A DNA stretch of 64,000 nucleotides. Origin: Liolophura sinensis. Lineage: Eukaryota > Mollusca > Polyplacophora > Chitonida > Chitonidae. Location: assembly GCF_032854445.1 (NCBI RefSeq), contig NC_088303.1, positions 3,541,501-3,605,500 on the forward strand. Reading direction: 5' to 3'. Positions within the stretch are counted from its first letter, which is position 1; each line of letters starts with the position of its first letter. The position numbers were made by a program, and so were the translations under genes. Of this stretch, positions 22,001-33,354 are shown piece by piece. The notes under the pieces are model-generated. The model did not search any database. It worked only from the letters and a program-made list of their open reading frames with translations, and was not told the DNA's origin.

Positions 22001-25000
22001 TTAAGTACTTAGCATAGTTGAAGTTATTGGATTTTGACAAAAAATCTTTGGTCACAGGCTCCTGAAGTTTCTCAGCCAGGAAATGAATAAAATCACTAAG
22101 CTGTGACTTTGCAATCTGATGCTTTATGAAGTAGTCCAGAGAAAAAATCAGGTGTGAAATATACTGCCGGTTTCTCTCTACTGTACTGATATGGTTGGAA
22201 TCAAACAGTCCTGATAGTCCCCCAATAGATAACACTCTTCTTGCCTCCTTCTCGTTTCCTAAACACTGTAAATGTAAATTTGTTTTTAGATGTGAATGGA
22301 GTCTGTCACTTGGATGTTCACCTAAGTTAGAGCCACCAAAGATAAACGCCTGGGCGTTAGGCTTCTGTCTATCTTGAGCTGATGCATAAACTGAACAAGT
22401 TTTACATATGAACCCAGTATTCCCATAAACAAACTCTGGGAACTGCTGCAATATACTGTCCACATTGCGAAATCTACGATCTCCGACTCGGTGTCTCTTC
22501 TGTGTTCCCAAAGATGCTGCTGAACTTGTATTACTGGTGGTAGTGCACTTAGAAGTAAGACTTTCACTGTCAACTGTTTCAAAAGATGACTTGTGGGGGC
22601 CCGGCTCGGAAGTCAAATATTTCTCATGCCCACCAGCATTTGTAGTAGTTGGACTGTGAGTATCAGTGTCAGCGTCACATGTAGCGATAGTAGAAGTAGT
22701 AGTTGTTGTTGTTGCAACCCTGACAGGTTGCTCAGTAAAACCGCCACCTTCTAACTGTTTTGGTTTTTCGGCTCGGGAAAATTCAGTGTCAATGCCTGTA
22801 TCTGTGGACTCGATCAACCCGGGGCTATTTACTTCCACACTCCCTTCTCCACCGGCTTCGCTGGCAGGCCTACTTGCTTCGTTGAGACTGGATGGAAAAA
22901 GCGCTGAATTCCCGACACAGTGTCGTTTTCTGATGATGCTGGGCGGGCCAATATTTTCCTCTTAGTGAGGTAGGTTGAGCTGCCCTTGTTGTGGGATTTG
23001 CCACTCGTTCTTGGACGTCCGCGTTGACTCATTATTAAGACATTATTTACATTCTTCAACAAGCACATGTAGACCATTCACGATACAGCGCTCTCGTTTT
23101 TTCCCGTCTTTTAAACTGGTACCTTTCCGAGCTCCCATGCATAACGGGCTAAGGGGAACGCGTGATTCACGTGTATTGTCACCTGTACAATGTACGAGTC
23201 ACCGAAGTCCGCTACAAGGGAACCGTACACGATACACTATTTAGCCACCGACGGATTAACAGCCTGTGATGATATTTTCTGCTTGCCAAAGCGATTATTT
23301 AGGAGAAATAATAAATTTTTTGGCGGCAGCGTAATTTGGGCGGATTTATTTTGGGCACGGCGTTTACCGCCGCGATTTTGGGGGAATATAAAGGCCTGCT
23401 CACATACATGGCCATGCATGTGCACATAAAAACCAGCCACTGCATACAGCACTATAAATGTTGGCATACACTTGTGCTAATTTGCCATATGGGAGACTCG
23501 AGGACGAGCTACACTGAAGGTCCACATGACAGTAGGACACACCGTTTTCTTCTGTGATATTGCAGTGCGTGTCCACTTCACGTATTTTTTATGAGCACAC
23601 ATACACCGATAATTGTGACATAATAAAGGAAAGGACAAATGAGTTCACAGCTTTGGATTGCCTTGATACAGACAGGAAGCAGTTTTCCCCATTAAACAAG
23701 TATTTCTGGGAGTATTACAAAGCCAATACATGTTCCCTTTAAGTTTGAGCCATCAGACTACCATAATATCTATGTCGAAGTCTACAAAAAGCAAAAATGA
23801 TTTTCTTGGGAAATCTATAAAGCAACCTGACACTTAAAATTTGATCTGTATTAAACTTGTCATGGTGAAGCAATGCATTAGGTCTTAATCCAACACCATG
23901 ATCTATTTTGCAAACAAGAAACGACCCCAATTTTGTCCACTTAGGGCCGCACTTAATTACTTCCCTTGAGGTCACTCTCCCATTTTGGGAGCAAGCTATT
24001 GATAGGTGGGACCTCTAACAATGGCTAATGCCCAAGTACAGGGGTTCATAGACATCAAAATGTTAACCACCCTATCAGAAATATGGAGTTTTTTTCAAGG
24101 TCGTCTTGTGTTTTGTTCAGATCTAACTGCCCAGTAATAGTGCCATATTGATTTTTTTTGAAATACATAATTACCTTTTGCCAACATGAAAATACTGTTT
24201 GCTTGATGTTACAAGCTCTTTATAACAAAAGAAGGCAGGTAAGTCTTTTTTCTTTCTTTGTAGAAGGGAAGAATAATCATAGAATCCTGTTCAAATGAAC
24301 TTCTTCAACATCGATCAAAATGCAGTATTAAATTATGTCACCCAATATTTGCCATTTCTCAAAATAAATATTCTTAGATTTTACAACAAAACTAACAAGT
24401 AAACATTAGTTAAGTATTTTTATGAGTACAATTTGAGGCGACAGTTTGTGTTAGCATTTTCAGGTCCTTTACAGATTGGGTGAGCATTTGAAAATATAAC
24501 CAAAATCCTGGCCACCTGAGACTTTTGACAGAGTGAAGTGGAACCTAAGGACCTAGAAAAATAAAATCTATACTGAGAAGTCTGTTTCCATCTTCCTAAA
24601 TTTCCTAATTTTAATTGAACTTTGTGAGATTTAGCAGATTCTTCCTTCATGCCAAGGATCAAACATTTATTCTGTAACCAATACACCATTCAATGTGCCT
24701 CTTGTCTAAATGTATGAAGAGCGTAAGCACTCAGCTCAGATCACCAGTTTTGACCTAATTTACACAGCCCAAAACATTTAAACATAAGAATGAGGACTTT
24801 GTCTTTGCATGTGAACTTTCCTGCATCTAAAATGCACCTGCCCTTTCTATTGCCACTACCACTGTTTCCACTACACAACAATGTATCAGTAAACAGACAC
24901 ATTTTCGACCCACCAATTTACAAAAATCTGCGGTTTTGATCATGTAACAGCAGGGATTATGATGAAGTAAGGTCTCAATTTCTCACTGTGTTTATAACAG

Positions 25001-28000
25001 TCTATGACTGAATTAATTTAATTCACCAAAAATAAACTTGGGGATCGACATAAGTGGGCTACAGCTATAGCCTGAGCAACTTGTCCTTGGATACAGGTAA
25101 AAACACTTCCCAATTAGACCTATCTCGATCTACGGGCATCAGATACAGTATATCCATCAAAGCTATAAGGCCAACTTTGCTCAGCGGAAATTTTATATCT
25201 GGAAAGAGCGCAGACTGACATTTCAAATGATCAGCGACAAAAAACATAATTTTTTTTTAAAATAAAAATAATAATAGTTAGGGCCGACGTGTATGCACCC
25301 CTGAAGTAAGGGCAGGTTTCACAGTTCAAGTGGCAAAGATACTTAAGGACCTACCTTCAGTACACATTTTAATTATGCAAACTTATTTGGAAAGCACAGG
25401 CTGAATATTACTTTATTTTTGCAGGCATTCGGAGGAAATCCTCTACTCAAATACATCTACAACAGACAACTTTGGCGAACTTTATCAAACAGGCCTATGT
25501 ATATTCTACATGACTTCTTTTAGCATATCTTGCATTTCTGCAACATTCAATCGCTGACTTTTCTACACTTTGTTGCCAGGAAAATATCTGTCACTATCCT
25601 GACACAGCCAACATACAGCATTGGCCTACCGTTCAATAGGCAATGTCACTCTACGCCATAACTGCTGTCATATAACAAGGGAGATAATTCAGGTGGCTTA
25701 TTGGATGTAGGGGCCCAAAACTCAAACTTGAACTGTAGCTTGTTATGACAAAGCTATGCAACTTTATTTCAATATGATGAATGATTTTCAAAAAAATCCA
25801 AAAACCAGTGTAATGGATTGACAGACGGTGCAAACCTATAGTTCCTTGCTCCTAACCCGGATATCATTTAACAGGGGGAACCAATATAACGAGTCGACAC
25901 AAGGCGCAAACGTGATCAATTTAAGCGGTTTGAGGTCTTACGCAAGTTCTGGTCCTCGTATCTACCTTTTCCCATACATACTCAGACTCTGGCATATTTT
26001 GGTCATGATCTTTGTGAGCCTGATTTTAGCCTAGTTCTGCCTAGTACTGTTCCAGGACTGAAGCCTGCTGTTCATTAAATCAAAATGAGTTAACTCACTT
26101 GTGCATTGTTTCCTGCTAAGTCTCCCTCCCCAGTCTGATTTGGCGGTACTTCAGCTCCAACTGGCTGGTTTCCATCAGGCTGGGCAGGTGCAGCCGGCTG
26201 TTGTTGTTGTTGTTCAGCTTGTTGAGCGACAACCTCAGGTTCTTGCCTCCTCCTGAATCTAAACCAGCCTTTCTCATACCTGAGAACAGTTGTTCATACC
26301 ATGAGACAGAGAAGAATTCAAGGCATGTTTTCACAAAACTTCATAAATATGATTTCTTTTACTTTATTTCAGACCTGTTTGATTTATTTACTTGACTGTG
26401 GTGTAATGCTTTACAATTAAAACATTTTTAATCATACGGTTGGGGTCAGTTTATGTGTGGAGGTATATATCAGGGTAAAGCACCAATTTTTTGCAAGCTA
26501 ATCATGAACTTTTTGACATCTAACGTTCTTGAAATATCCTGCCTTATATACTTTCAAAGCTCAAATGGACGAAACTTTGAAATGAAATACAAATTAATGT
26601 ATAAAGGAAAAGCTAAGAGGAAAAATTGCCCTGAAATACTCACAAGTATACAACAAAGAAGAAGAGGAAGACAACGATGAATCTGCTCATTGTGGAGTAG
26701 AAGTAAACGATACTGAGGAGCACCCCAAAGCGACTGAATGTGTAGACCCAGTCCAACCAATCCCTCTGACCAAATTCATCTTCATCATCATCATCCACAG
26801 GTCCTCCTTGCGCATTCATACGAATGTTCTGATTGGCTGGCTGCTGCGCGTTTCTCAAATTGGCCGCAGGGTTAGGGACTTGTGGCAAAGGTTGTGCGTT
26901 GGCAGGAGGTGTGGTTGGAGGTGTACTGCTAGCAGTGGCTGTTTGATAACTGGTTGGACAGCAAAAACAGACTTTTCAGTGAGCTCTTAATCTTACCCCA
27001 ACTCACCCATAATCAATACCTCAAACAGTTTCAAACCTTACACTGCACATGTTCACACAGAGCAATTTACTTATTTTTCACTTACAAAAATTCTTACTGT
27101 AGGTTCTTAATGAAGGGTATACAATTTGTATACTTTATGTGACTTACTATTGCATGTAGTTAGCCATGTACTGAGCATACATTTGCTGCATCCACATATA
27201 CTGCTGGGGATTGTAGGCCATGTGGTTTACTGCGGGCGGCACCATCTGGTGGTTCATCTGACTGGGTATCTGATAACCCATCTGCTCTATATACTGATTC
27301 CACAAGGCAGCTTGCTGAGCATAACTGTACAAAAAAATAAAAAATAGTCATAGCATACACATGACTACTATTTAAAACATGATCATCTTAACTTTCTCTT
27401 AAAGAGTTTAACTTCATACTGGTAGCTGGGTGGGGTGAGGGTGGGGGGGATTAAGTTTGAGCTCTATCAATTACCAACAAAACTGTAGCTATTTTTTTCA
27501 TGTTTTGGACTTTCCTTTTAAGTTGATGAGCATCTTCATTACGATATTGCTCCTTACACTTGAGATTGGTGATGGTTTATACATGTTTGTCAAGTTATAT
27601 TGTTTTCTTGCATTTTTTTGTGTTCTATTTCAATATTTCACACCTTACACTGCAATGTATTTTGTATGTTTTTCTCTGTCCTTAAATATATTTCATTGAA
27701 TGTCGGTGTACATGTTTATTATGATATTGCTCATAACAAGTACCATATTTTCTTATCAAATTCTGAAAACTGGTAAGGGCCAATGTGGTGTGTGGCCATG
27801 GTTTCAAAATGCTTGTTTTGCATATAATAAAAAGAGTTTTCACAAAAAAAAATGAGCATTTAGCTTCAACTTTAAGGTCTGTAACACATGTAATATTACT
27901 AATTAAAAATAAAATCTGACAAGTCTATAGTAGTTTTATAATCCTGCAACCATGTACAAGAAGCTTAAAGACAGATTTGGTAAAGATCGACAGATCCACC

Positions 28001-30310
28001 TGTATCTCCACAGAGACAACACATACACAAACACAATAGCTGCACACAGACCCGAAGCACCATGTGAAGTAATTATCAAGTTTTACCACTATTATAAACT
28101 AGTATACAATGAAAAGTTGAATTTCGACACCACTGTACCAGCTAGGCTCAAAAATTTATTGCGTTTTGGGGGGAAAAATGTCTGCCCTGACATCAGATGT
28201 GAGACTGTTAACTCTATCTCCCATCAGATAGTCTCAGTAGTGAAAAGTGTTTACAAAGACACCAGTCCATGTGAATCCAACATTAATACATGTAACAAGT
28301 GTTTATGAGTATTTCATCACGTGAAAGAGGACACATGATAGAACATACACATTAACATGAGAAGACCATATGTGAATTAACACATGATTTAATATAGAGC
28401 CTCTGTTGTATTATCTACGGGCTGTCCATATTATTACACCTGGACTTACCTGTGTGGCACATGTGTGGGAGGTTGTGTAGAGACAGGGGTGGGTTCTGGC
28501 CGCCTATGTCGCAGTCCACCACTCTGTGCTGAACTGCTTGCTGGAGGAACAGGTTTGTTAACCATCTACAAAGGTTAATAAAAGGTTAATTCAATGGATA
28601 AATTAGCTATACTGTAGTTATCAGTTATGGTTATCAACATTTAATATTAACAACTAAGAAGCAAATCATGACATCTGACCATAGAGACCTCTTCTTTAAT
28701 ACAAAATTCTAATGTGGTACATAACACCCATCAGTGTGAGGAAGAATATTTTGTCAAAGGATAATGGCAAAATACAAACATGTAGACTTGAAAGTACACT
28801 GACTAGATATCCTCATAAGCCTTGCACCCTAGTCTACTGTAACTGATATCATACGCTTTGTTTCTCATTTGGTAGAAGATAATCCGCAAACAAGGTTCAA
28901 GGGATTCCTGTAGCAAATCTGAGATCAGTGTGTTTGTTTCAATCGCGATAACATGTGGAAACAAAAGCTCGAAAGAACACATAGAGGGATATGTTTGAAA
29001 GGAGATACATTTGTCATGCTAAAGCAAAAGTTAGGATGGATGGACAGATGAGCTGAAACCAGAATATCCCCTCATACTTGAGGGAGGGAAGGTACAGTAA
29101 CGAATAAAGTTTAATTTTATTTGGCTAAGGAGTTAAGGAGATGACAATTTTAGTCACGATACAACGTCTGACCTAGAACAAAGCAGTCAAGCCAGCCAGG
29201 ATCTAATCCCGTCTAGGAGACTTGCCAGTCAGTGAAACCTTATATAAAGCGAACAAAATACACATTACAATACCATAAAATTGGTGCTTTCCCATCGTTC
29301 TAGCCCTATTGGTACCACATGATACGCAAACAAAGATCTGGGAACATACCATATGTTCAACTTACATAGGTCAATATCAACGATATACAACGCTCTGGGA
29401 ATTTCACTTAGCATTGAGAAATGTAGGTCAGACACACAAAGTTCATACTTACACTGTTCCTAGGCTGACTATCAGTGTATCCACTAGAACCTTCACTGGT
29501 AGGAGAACAAACTAAGTGAACTGTGTGCTGAGTGTCTTCACCATACTGAAATCATAAATAAAAGGGTTATATTACATGCAGAATATGAAATCATGAGCTA
29601 GTTGTAGCAGCATAAGCAAATAAGGAAATCAAACACAAGTTTATTCCGTAATGTGAAAGTGCTGTAAAACAATTTTTTTGTCAAGTTTTAACTTATAGTG
29701 ACATTAATATGTAAACAAAGGATAGCAGAATGGATATTTAGAAAACATCTTTGCATACCTGTCGCAAAATGTCCTTCAGCATTAAATGATCTTGCAATAA
29801 CCTTCCAGAATATATCAGCTTTTGCTCTTTCTCTTCCTGCAAAAAATTATCAGTAGATTATAAGTACACATATCAAAGATAAATGCTATGTTGTAGTTCC
29901 AAAAATGTCATAAATGTAAGACTCAAACATGATCAAAATAAGTGAAATCAGCGTTTCTGGAGTTGTATTTTAACACAGGTCTGGATGACGCGAGGTGGAG
30001 GTTCTCCCAAACTAACGCGACTAAAAGGTGTGATTTTATGGTAGATAAAATTTGCACAGTTGTTGCTAAACTCACATTCTGTCTATTTATCTATATGGAA
30101 ATTACCCATCATCACATAGTTGAAAAGCTAAACTCCACAGGAAATCAGAAGAACAAAAAGCATTACCGGCTTGCTGGGATACACGGAAGATAAATGCTCC
30201 TTTAATTTCTTCACAGTCCATCCAAGCATACACTCGATTGTTTGGTCGGCAATGCGTTGATTTGGGGCTTTCACCACTAGAGTCACTGGGTTACTGGGTC
30301 CTATATCCAT
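19082..30310 (-). CDS. HERPUD2: HERPUD2-like ER ubiquitin-like-domain protein, eight exons
   Basis: Exons in transcript order: 30310-30167, 29836-29759, 29545-29453, 28565-28450, 27324-27148, 26949-26644, 26279-26099, 19255-19082. All junctions are GT/AG and phases agree, giving 422 residues, close to the roughly 400 of vertebrate HERPUD1/2. The ATG sits in ACCATGG. Residues 8-85 form a ubiquitin-like domain (VTLVVKAPNQ, SSVYPSKP, LIYSGRLLQDH, LKDILRQ). The middle is Tyr/Met/Gln-rich (YMWMQQMYAQYM), then NIRMNAQGGP (244-253), RDWLDW (265-270) and a hydrophobic hairpin at about 271-305 that should anchor it in the ER membrane. The C-terminus TFFTSLIPQPPPAV is conserved. Exon 7 carries a Gln run. 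HERP proteins act in ER-associated degradation, recruiting ubiquitination machinery around HRD1. Sequence favours HERPUD2 over HERPUD1; an invertebrate ancestor of both is possible. The 6.8-kb last intron hosts a transposon. Confidence 0.92.
21556..23398 (-). mobile_element. hAT-like DNA transposon, internally deleted, in a HERPUD2 intron
   Basis: The left end CAGGGCTTTATATTCCCC (21556-21573) matches the reverse complement of the right end (CAGGCCTTTATATTCCCC, ending at 23398) at 17 of 18 bases. The 5-base direct repeat CTCAC lies immediately outside each end (21551-21555 and 23399-23403). Subterminal GC-rich motifs of the 'ccccaaaat.gcggcg' type occur near both ends. The 1843-bp element encodes, on minus, a zinc-finger protein truncated before most of the catalytic domain. 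hAT elements usually make 8-base duplications, so a 5-base one points to a less common branch or to chance. Confidence 0.7.
21822..23034 (-). pseudogene. TTF-type zinc-finger / hAT transposase N-terminal part
   Basis: The frame beginning MSQRGRPRTSGKS (near 23034; RGRPR is AT-hook-like) is linked by a frame change around 22838-22900 to a long frame ending at 21822. The second frame is Thr/Ser-rich, then reads FRNVDSILQQFPEF, FICKTCSVY, and DRLHSHLKTNLHLQ, a Cys2-His2 arrangement typical of TTF-type fingers of hAT-related proteins. Near the end GITYFADESQSHND resembles the strand carrying the first catalytic Asp. The protein stops soon after, so the other catalytic residues and the dimerisation domain are missing. 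Transposase activity is not expected; a DNA-binding remnant protein cannot be excluded. The upstream start of the 338-codon frame (22838) is a GTG. Confidence 0.65.
27952..28308 (+). other. Unrecognised 118-codon frame inside HERPUD2 intron 4
   Basis: An ATG-started frame antisense to the host gene, within the intron between exons 4 and 5. It contains several Cys near its C-terminus (VCPDIRC, CNKCL) but no motif I recognise. It could be a chance frame or part of an old mobile element. No promoter or splice evidence seen. Confidence 0.15.
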
Positions 30311-31149
30311 GGTAGATCTCTTCCTCAGCTAGCAAAGCATGAAACTTGAACAGTGTCCTCAGAAAGTCAACACAAAAGCTGCTTCAGCTTAAAGCAATAT
30401 TTCAGGTAGGGCCTTTAACACTACAAGTGAAAAATAAACCCACAAAAAAACCCCAAAAACAAACAACGGCTGATCAATGCTGCAAATGGCACAAGTAATT
30501 ACACAGAACAATTCCTTCTTTTCCACAATATTTCTCCTAAAACGGAGCAAGTTTCACTGGCTTCTCATATATCTGGTAAATTTCACGAGATCAGCTGCAG
30601 TCTATATACCCCAAGATGTGTGTTTTCCAGATTCGCGAAACCGAAGTCAACTGTCAAGACCGTGTTGTTGTTGTTGTTGTTTAACAGTATACCAGTGTAG
30701 ACCTTGAGGATGAATATCTAAAAGCACAGCGGGATACCATACACTAAGAAAGATGGCAGTAAACAACCCAACAAAACCGTGTCTACTAAATGCCGACACA
30801 CTACGTATTGTCACCTACGAACTCCTCATGCTTATAGCTTTCTTGTTTATCTCCTTGATCATCCGTGAATTTTGTCCACATCAACGAAATAACCAGATGA
30901 CGTCAGTCACATGACCACAAGGTCTATTTGGCGAGATGTGATTGGCTAGAAGACGTTCAGTACCCGCTGGCTTCCGCCTGTAGTGCTGATACCTGTTTTT
31001 TTGTTGTATTTTTTCTGTTTAAAAGTAGACGTGCTGGTTCATATTATCAGTAGTCGGGCTTAAAGTTAACAACCTAAGCAGCGGTCGGGAGTTTATAAAC
31101 ATGCAGGTGACACAGCTAGGAGAAACAAACAAGTTATTGTCTATTTCTT
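30311..31149 (-). promoter_or_regulatory. Upstream region of the HERPUD2-like gene
   Basis: Sequence between the ATG and the next mobile element. A palindromic TGACGTCA is at 30898-30905, overlapping GTCACATGAC (30904-30913), and an inverted CCAAT box (ATTGG) lies near 30941. CRE/ATF-type sites are bound by ATF factors in stress responses and HERPUD genes are stress-induced in vertebrates, so this could be the core promoter. I did not find a canonical ERSE (CCAAT-N9-CCACG). Confidence 0.35.
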
Positions 31150-31780
31150 TTAGAGAGTCGCCTATATTCCGCTGCCTCTAAGATCAGTCATACTCGCTAC
31201 CAAAATTGCCTTTAGTTAGTGACTCGTTACACAAGCTCTTCAGATGGATATGTTGGAACTTCATTTTCACTTTTTCTAATTCATAATGTTAAACTCCACG
31301 CAGTAACACGTCCTACACTACAATTTCTGCGAATAGGCTACATTGTCTTTTTTTTAATAACGAAATTTCCTGACATTACTACAACAGATAACATTTTATT
31401 CATTTATTAAGGCAATATGATGCGAAAACGTGTAAACAATTTCAAGCATGACAGAGGCAGAAACAAGATAGACAGCAGTTTACGAAACCGATATCGCCCT
31501 CCGTCAAAACATGTTGAACTCCGCCCAATATGCAGCAGGCAATGGCCTTTGAATAATTATGACGTCACTCGAGGCAATATTTTCTTGCCGTCGAAACGGG
31601 GCTTATGGACTTTAACATCATCAGTTAGAAAAAGTGTTCTAACTTCATTTTCCACGTAATAATGTGAACTTCAAACATATCAGTGTGTGGAGCTTATGTT
31701 GTTACGTACGTGTCACTGACTAATGGCAATTTTGGTAGCGAGTATGACTGATTTAACAGACAGTGGAAAATAGGCGTATA
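31150..31780. mobile_element. Long-TIR MITE / foldback element
   Basis: About 120-bp imperfect inverted arms (left about 31150-31290, right about 31660-31780). The best-conserved part, 'agtcatactcgctaccaaaa' at 31183-31202, is mirrored at 31731-31750. The interior has no recognisable protein. The target-site duplication was not resolved. It sits just upstream of the HERPUD2-like promoter region. Confidence 0.65.
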
Positions 31781-32833
31781 GGAGGTTTTGAAAGAACCTC
31801 CCTTGTTTGCTGATTCTTTGGGAAGTTCCGCCCATTGCTCTATTCTTTCTTTGTTTTCCTTACAAATGATTTTCGTCCAGTTTTATGTAGATATGTATTG
31901 GATGGAATTATTCTGTGTAAAAGCTTATATTGGAAATCTTTCAGTTTTGTACAGGAAGAAGAGTGGAAAGCGGCAATAAAAACATCACGCCAATCTGTAT
32001 CTCTTATATTGAGTACATTTTCCCAGTTTTGATATTTTTGTTCTGCAATTTAATAGTATTGAAGATATCATGGAAACCCTGGCTCCCCTTTTTCCTCTAA
32101 CCAATATTGAAATGAAAAAGAGAGAGCTGGTCTCATAAGATCAACATCTTTGCACACATCTGCATCCTGTTACCGTTTGATGTGTATGCTTGCTAATAGT
32201 TTATTGTAGTACAAAAAATGCCCTTTACTTTATATTTCTGCTTAAAATCTGTAAATGTTAAAAATTGTTCTACTGGATTTATTAGATTTCTAACATACCG
32301 GACATTACTGTCATGCCATTATTTTATATGTTGGGTATTTAAAATGCGAATTATTGCATATGTGCTCATCCAAACAATTTAAGAGTAATATATGTTTTAT
32401 TTTTTTGCTGAAGCCCCCCCCCCCCCCCATGCCTTTAAGGTATCTAGCCAAAAGGGATTTTTTAAGAAGTGTCGTATGTTTTTCATATACGCGCTTCCAA
32501 CGGTGAATAAGTGTTTAAAGTTCTCGGATTTAAAGCTCACATTTTGGCCAGTTTTGAGTTTTAGCAAATATCTTTCTCATTCAAGAAATTGTTAATGCTT
32601 GTGCAAATTTCACTACATTTACCATACGTATACCTCCACATTCGCTATTCGTAAGTTGCGACCTTTTTATACAATCCATCATTTAATAAAAACAAGCACG
32701 GTATCTATCTCTTTAAAAATTGCATTTGGAAGATTTAGGAAGGTGGTAAAGAGATGTATAAGTTTGGGTAGTGCAGTGGAATTAATTACTGTTAACTTTC
32801 CAAAAAAGTTTCATTACAGATCTGGTAAAACGA
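31781..32833. other. Intergenic, no gene seen
   Basis: AT-rich spacer with a poly-C run near 32407. Several short frames show no recognised similarity. Confidence 0.4.
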
Positions 32834-32841
32834 ATTCATCG

Positions 32842-33113
32842 GGGGCCTCCGTGGCTCAGTTGGTTAGCACGCTAGCACAGCATAATGACCCAGGAGTCTC
32901 TCACCAATGCGGTCGTTGTGAGTTCAAGTCTTGCTCATGCTGGCTTCCTCTCCGGCCGTAAGTGGGAAGGTCAGGCAACAACTTGCGGATGGTCGTGGGC
33001 TTCCCCCGGGCTCTGCCCAGTTTCCTCCCACTATAATGCTGGCCGCCGTGGTATAAGTGAAATATTCTTGAGTACGGCGTAAAACACCAATCAAATAAAA
33101 TCAATAAAACTGT
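32842..33113 (+). mobile_element. SINE family 1, full length with target-site duplication
   Basis: tRNA-like head with box A 'tggctcagttgg' (32852-32863) and box B 'gagttcaagtc' (32920-32930), conserved body ('gctggcttcctctccggccg', 'gggcttcccccgggctct'), and tail 'gtacggcgtaaaacaccaat' plus AAAT repeats. ATTCATCG flanks both ends (32834-32841 and 33114-33121). This is the best reference copy for the family in the window. SINEs of this class depend on a partner LINE for retrotransposition. Confidence 0.92.
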
Positions 33114-33117
33114 ATTC

Positions 33118-33159
33118 ATCGTGTTGAATTAGATCGCCACTTTGGATATATAAATCCTG
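33118..33159. repeat. Short dispersed repeat shared with 16094-16132
   Basis: Same 'gttgaattagatcgcc' sequence as in the earlier copy. The SINE inserted directly at its left edge. The rest of 33160-33354 has no feature I recognise. Confidence 0.5.
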
Positions 33160-33354
33160 CGTCTTTCCAACGTCATTGAGAACTGTTGACTGCTTCTCTT
33201 TGCATGATTCCTCTCCATTTTCGTACTTTATATGCTTTCTTATAGTTCTTCGGTAATTTATGTTAAAATACCTCGTTTTGGGAACTCGCCTTGCGATTAT
33301 TGACCTGGAACATTCATCTTGGTAGACGGCTGGTTTACTAATGTTTCGACGCAT

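Noticed and set aside
22465-22965. Plus-strand ORFs opposite the hAT-like protein
   Set aside because: They are antisense shadows of the Ser/Thr-rich minus-strand frame and show no family motif.
26116-26334. 72-codon minus-strand ORF as a gene
   Set aside because: It is the wrong frame over HERPUD2 exon 7; the spliced frame continues with YEKGWFRFRRR and fits the family.
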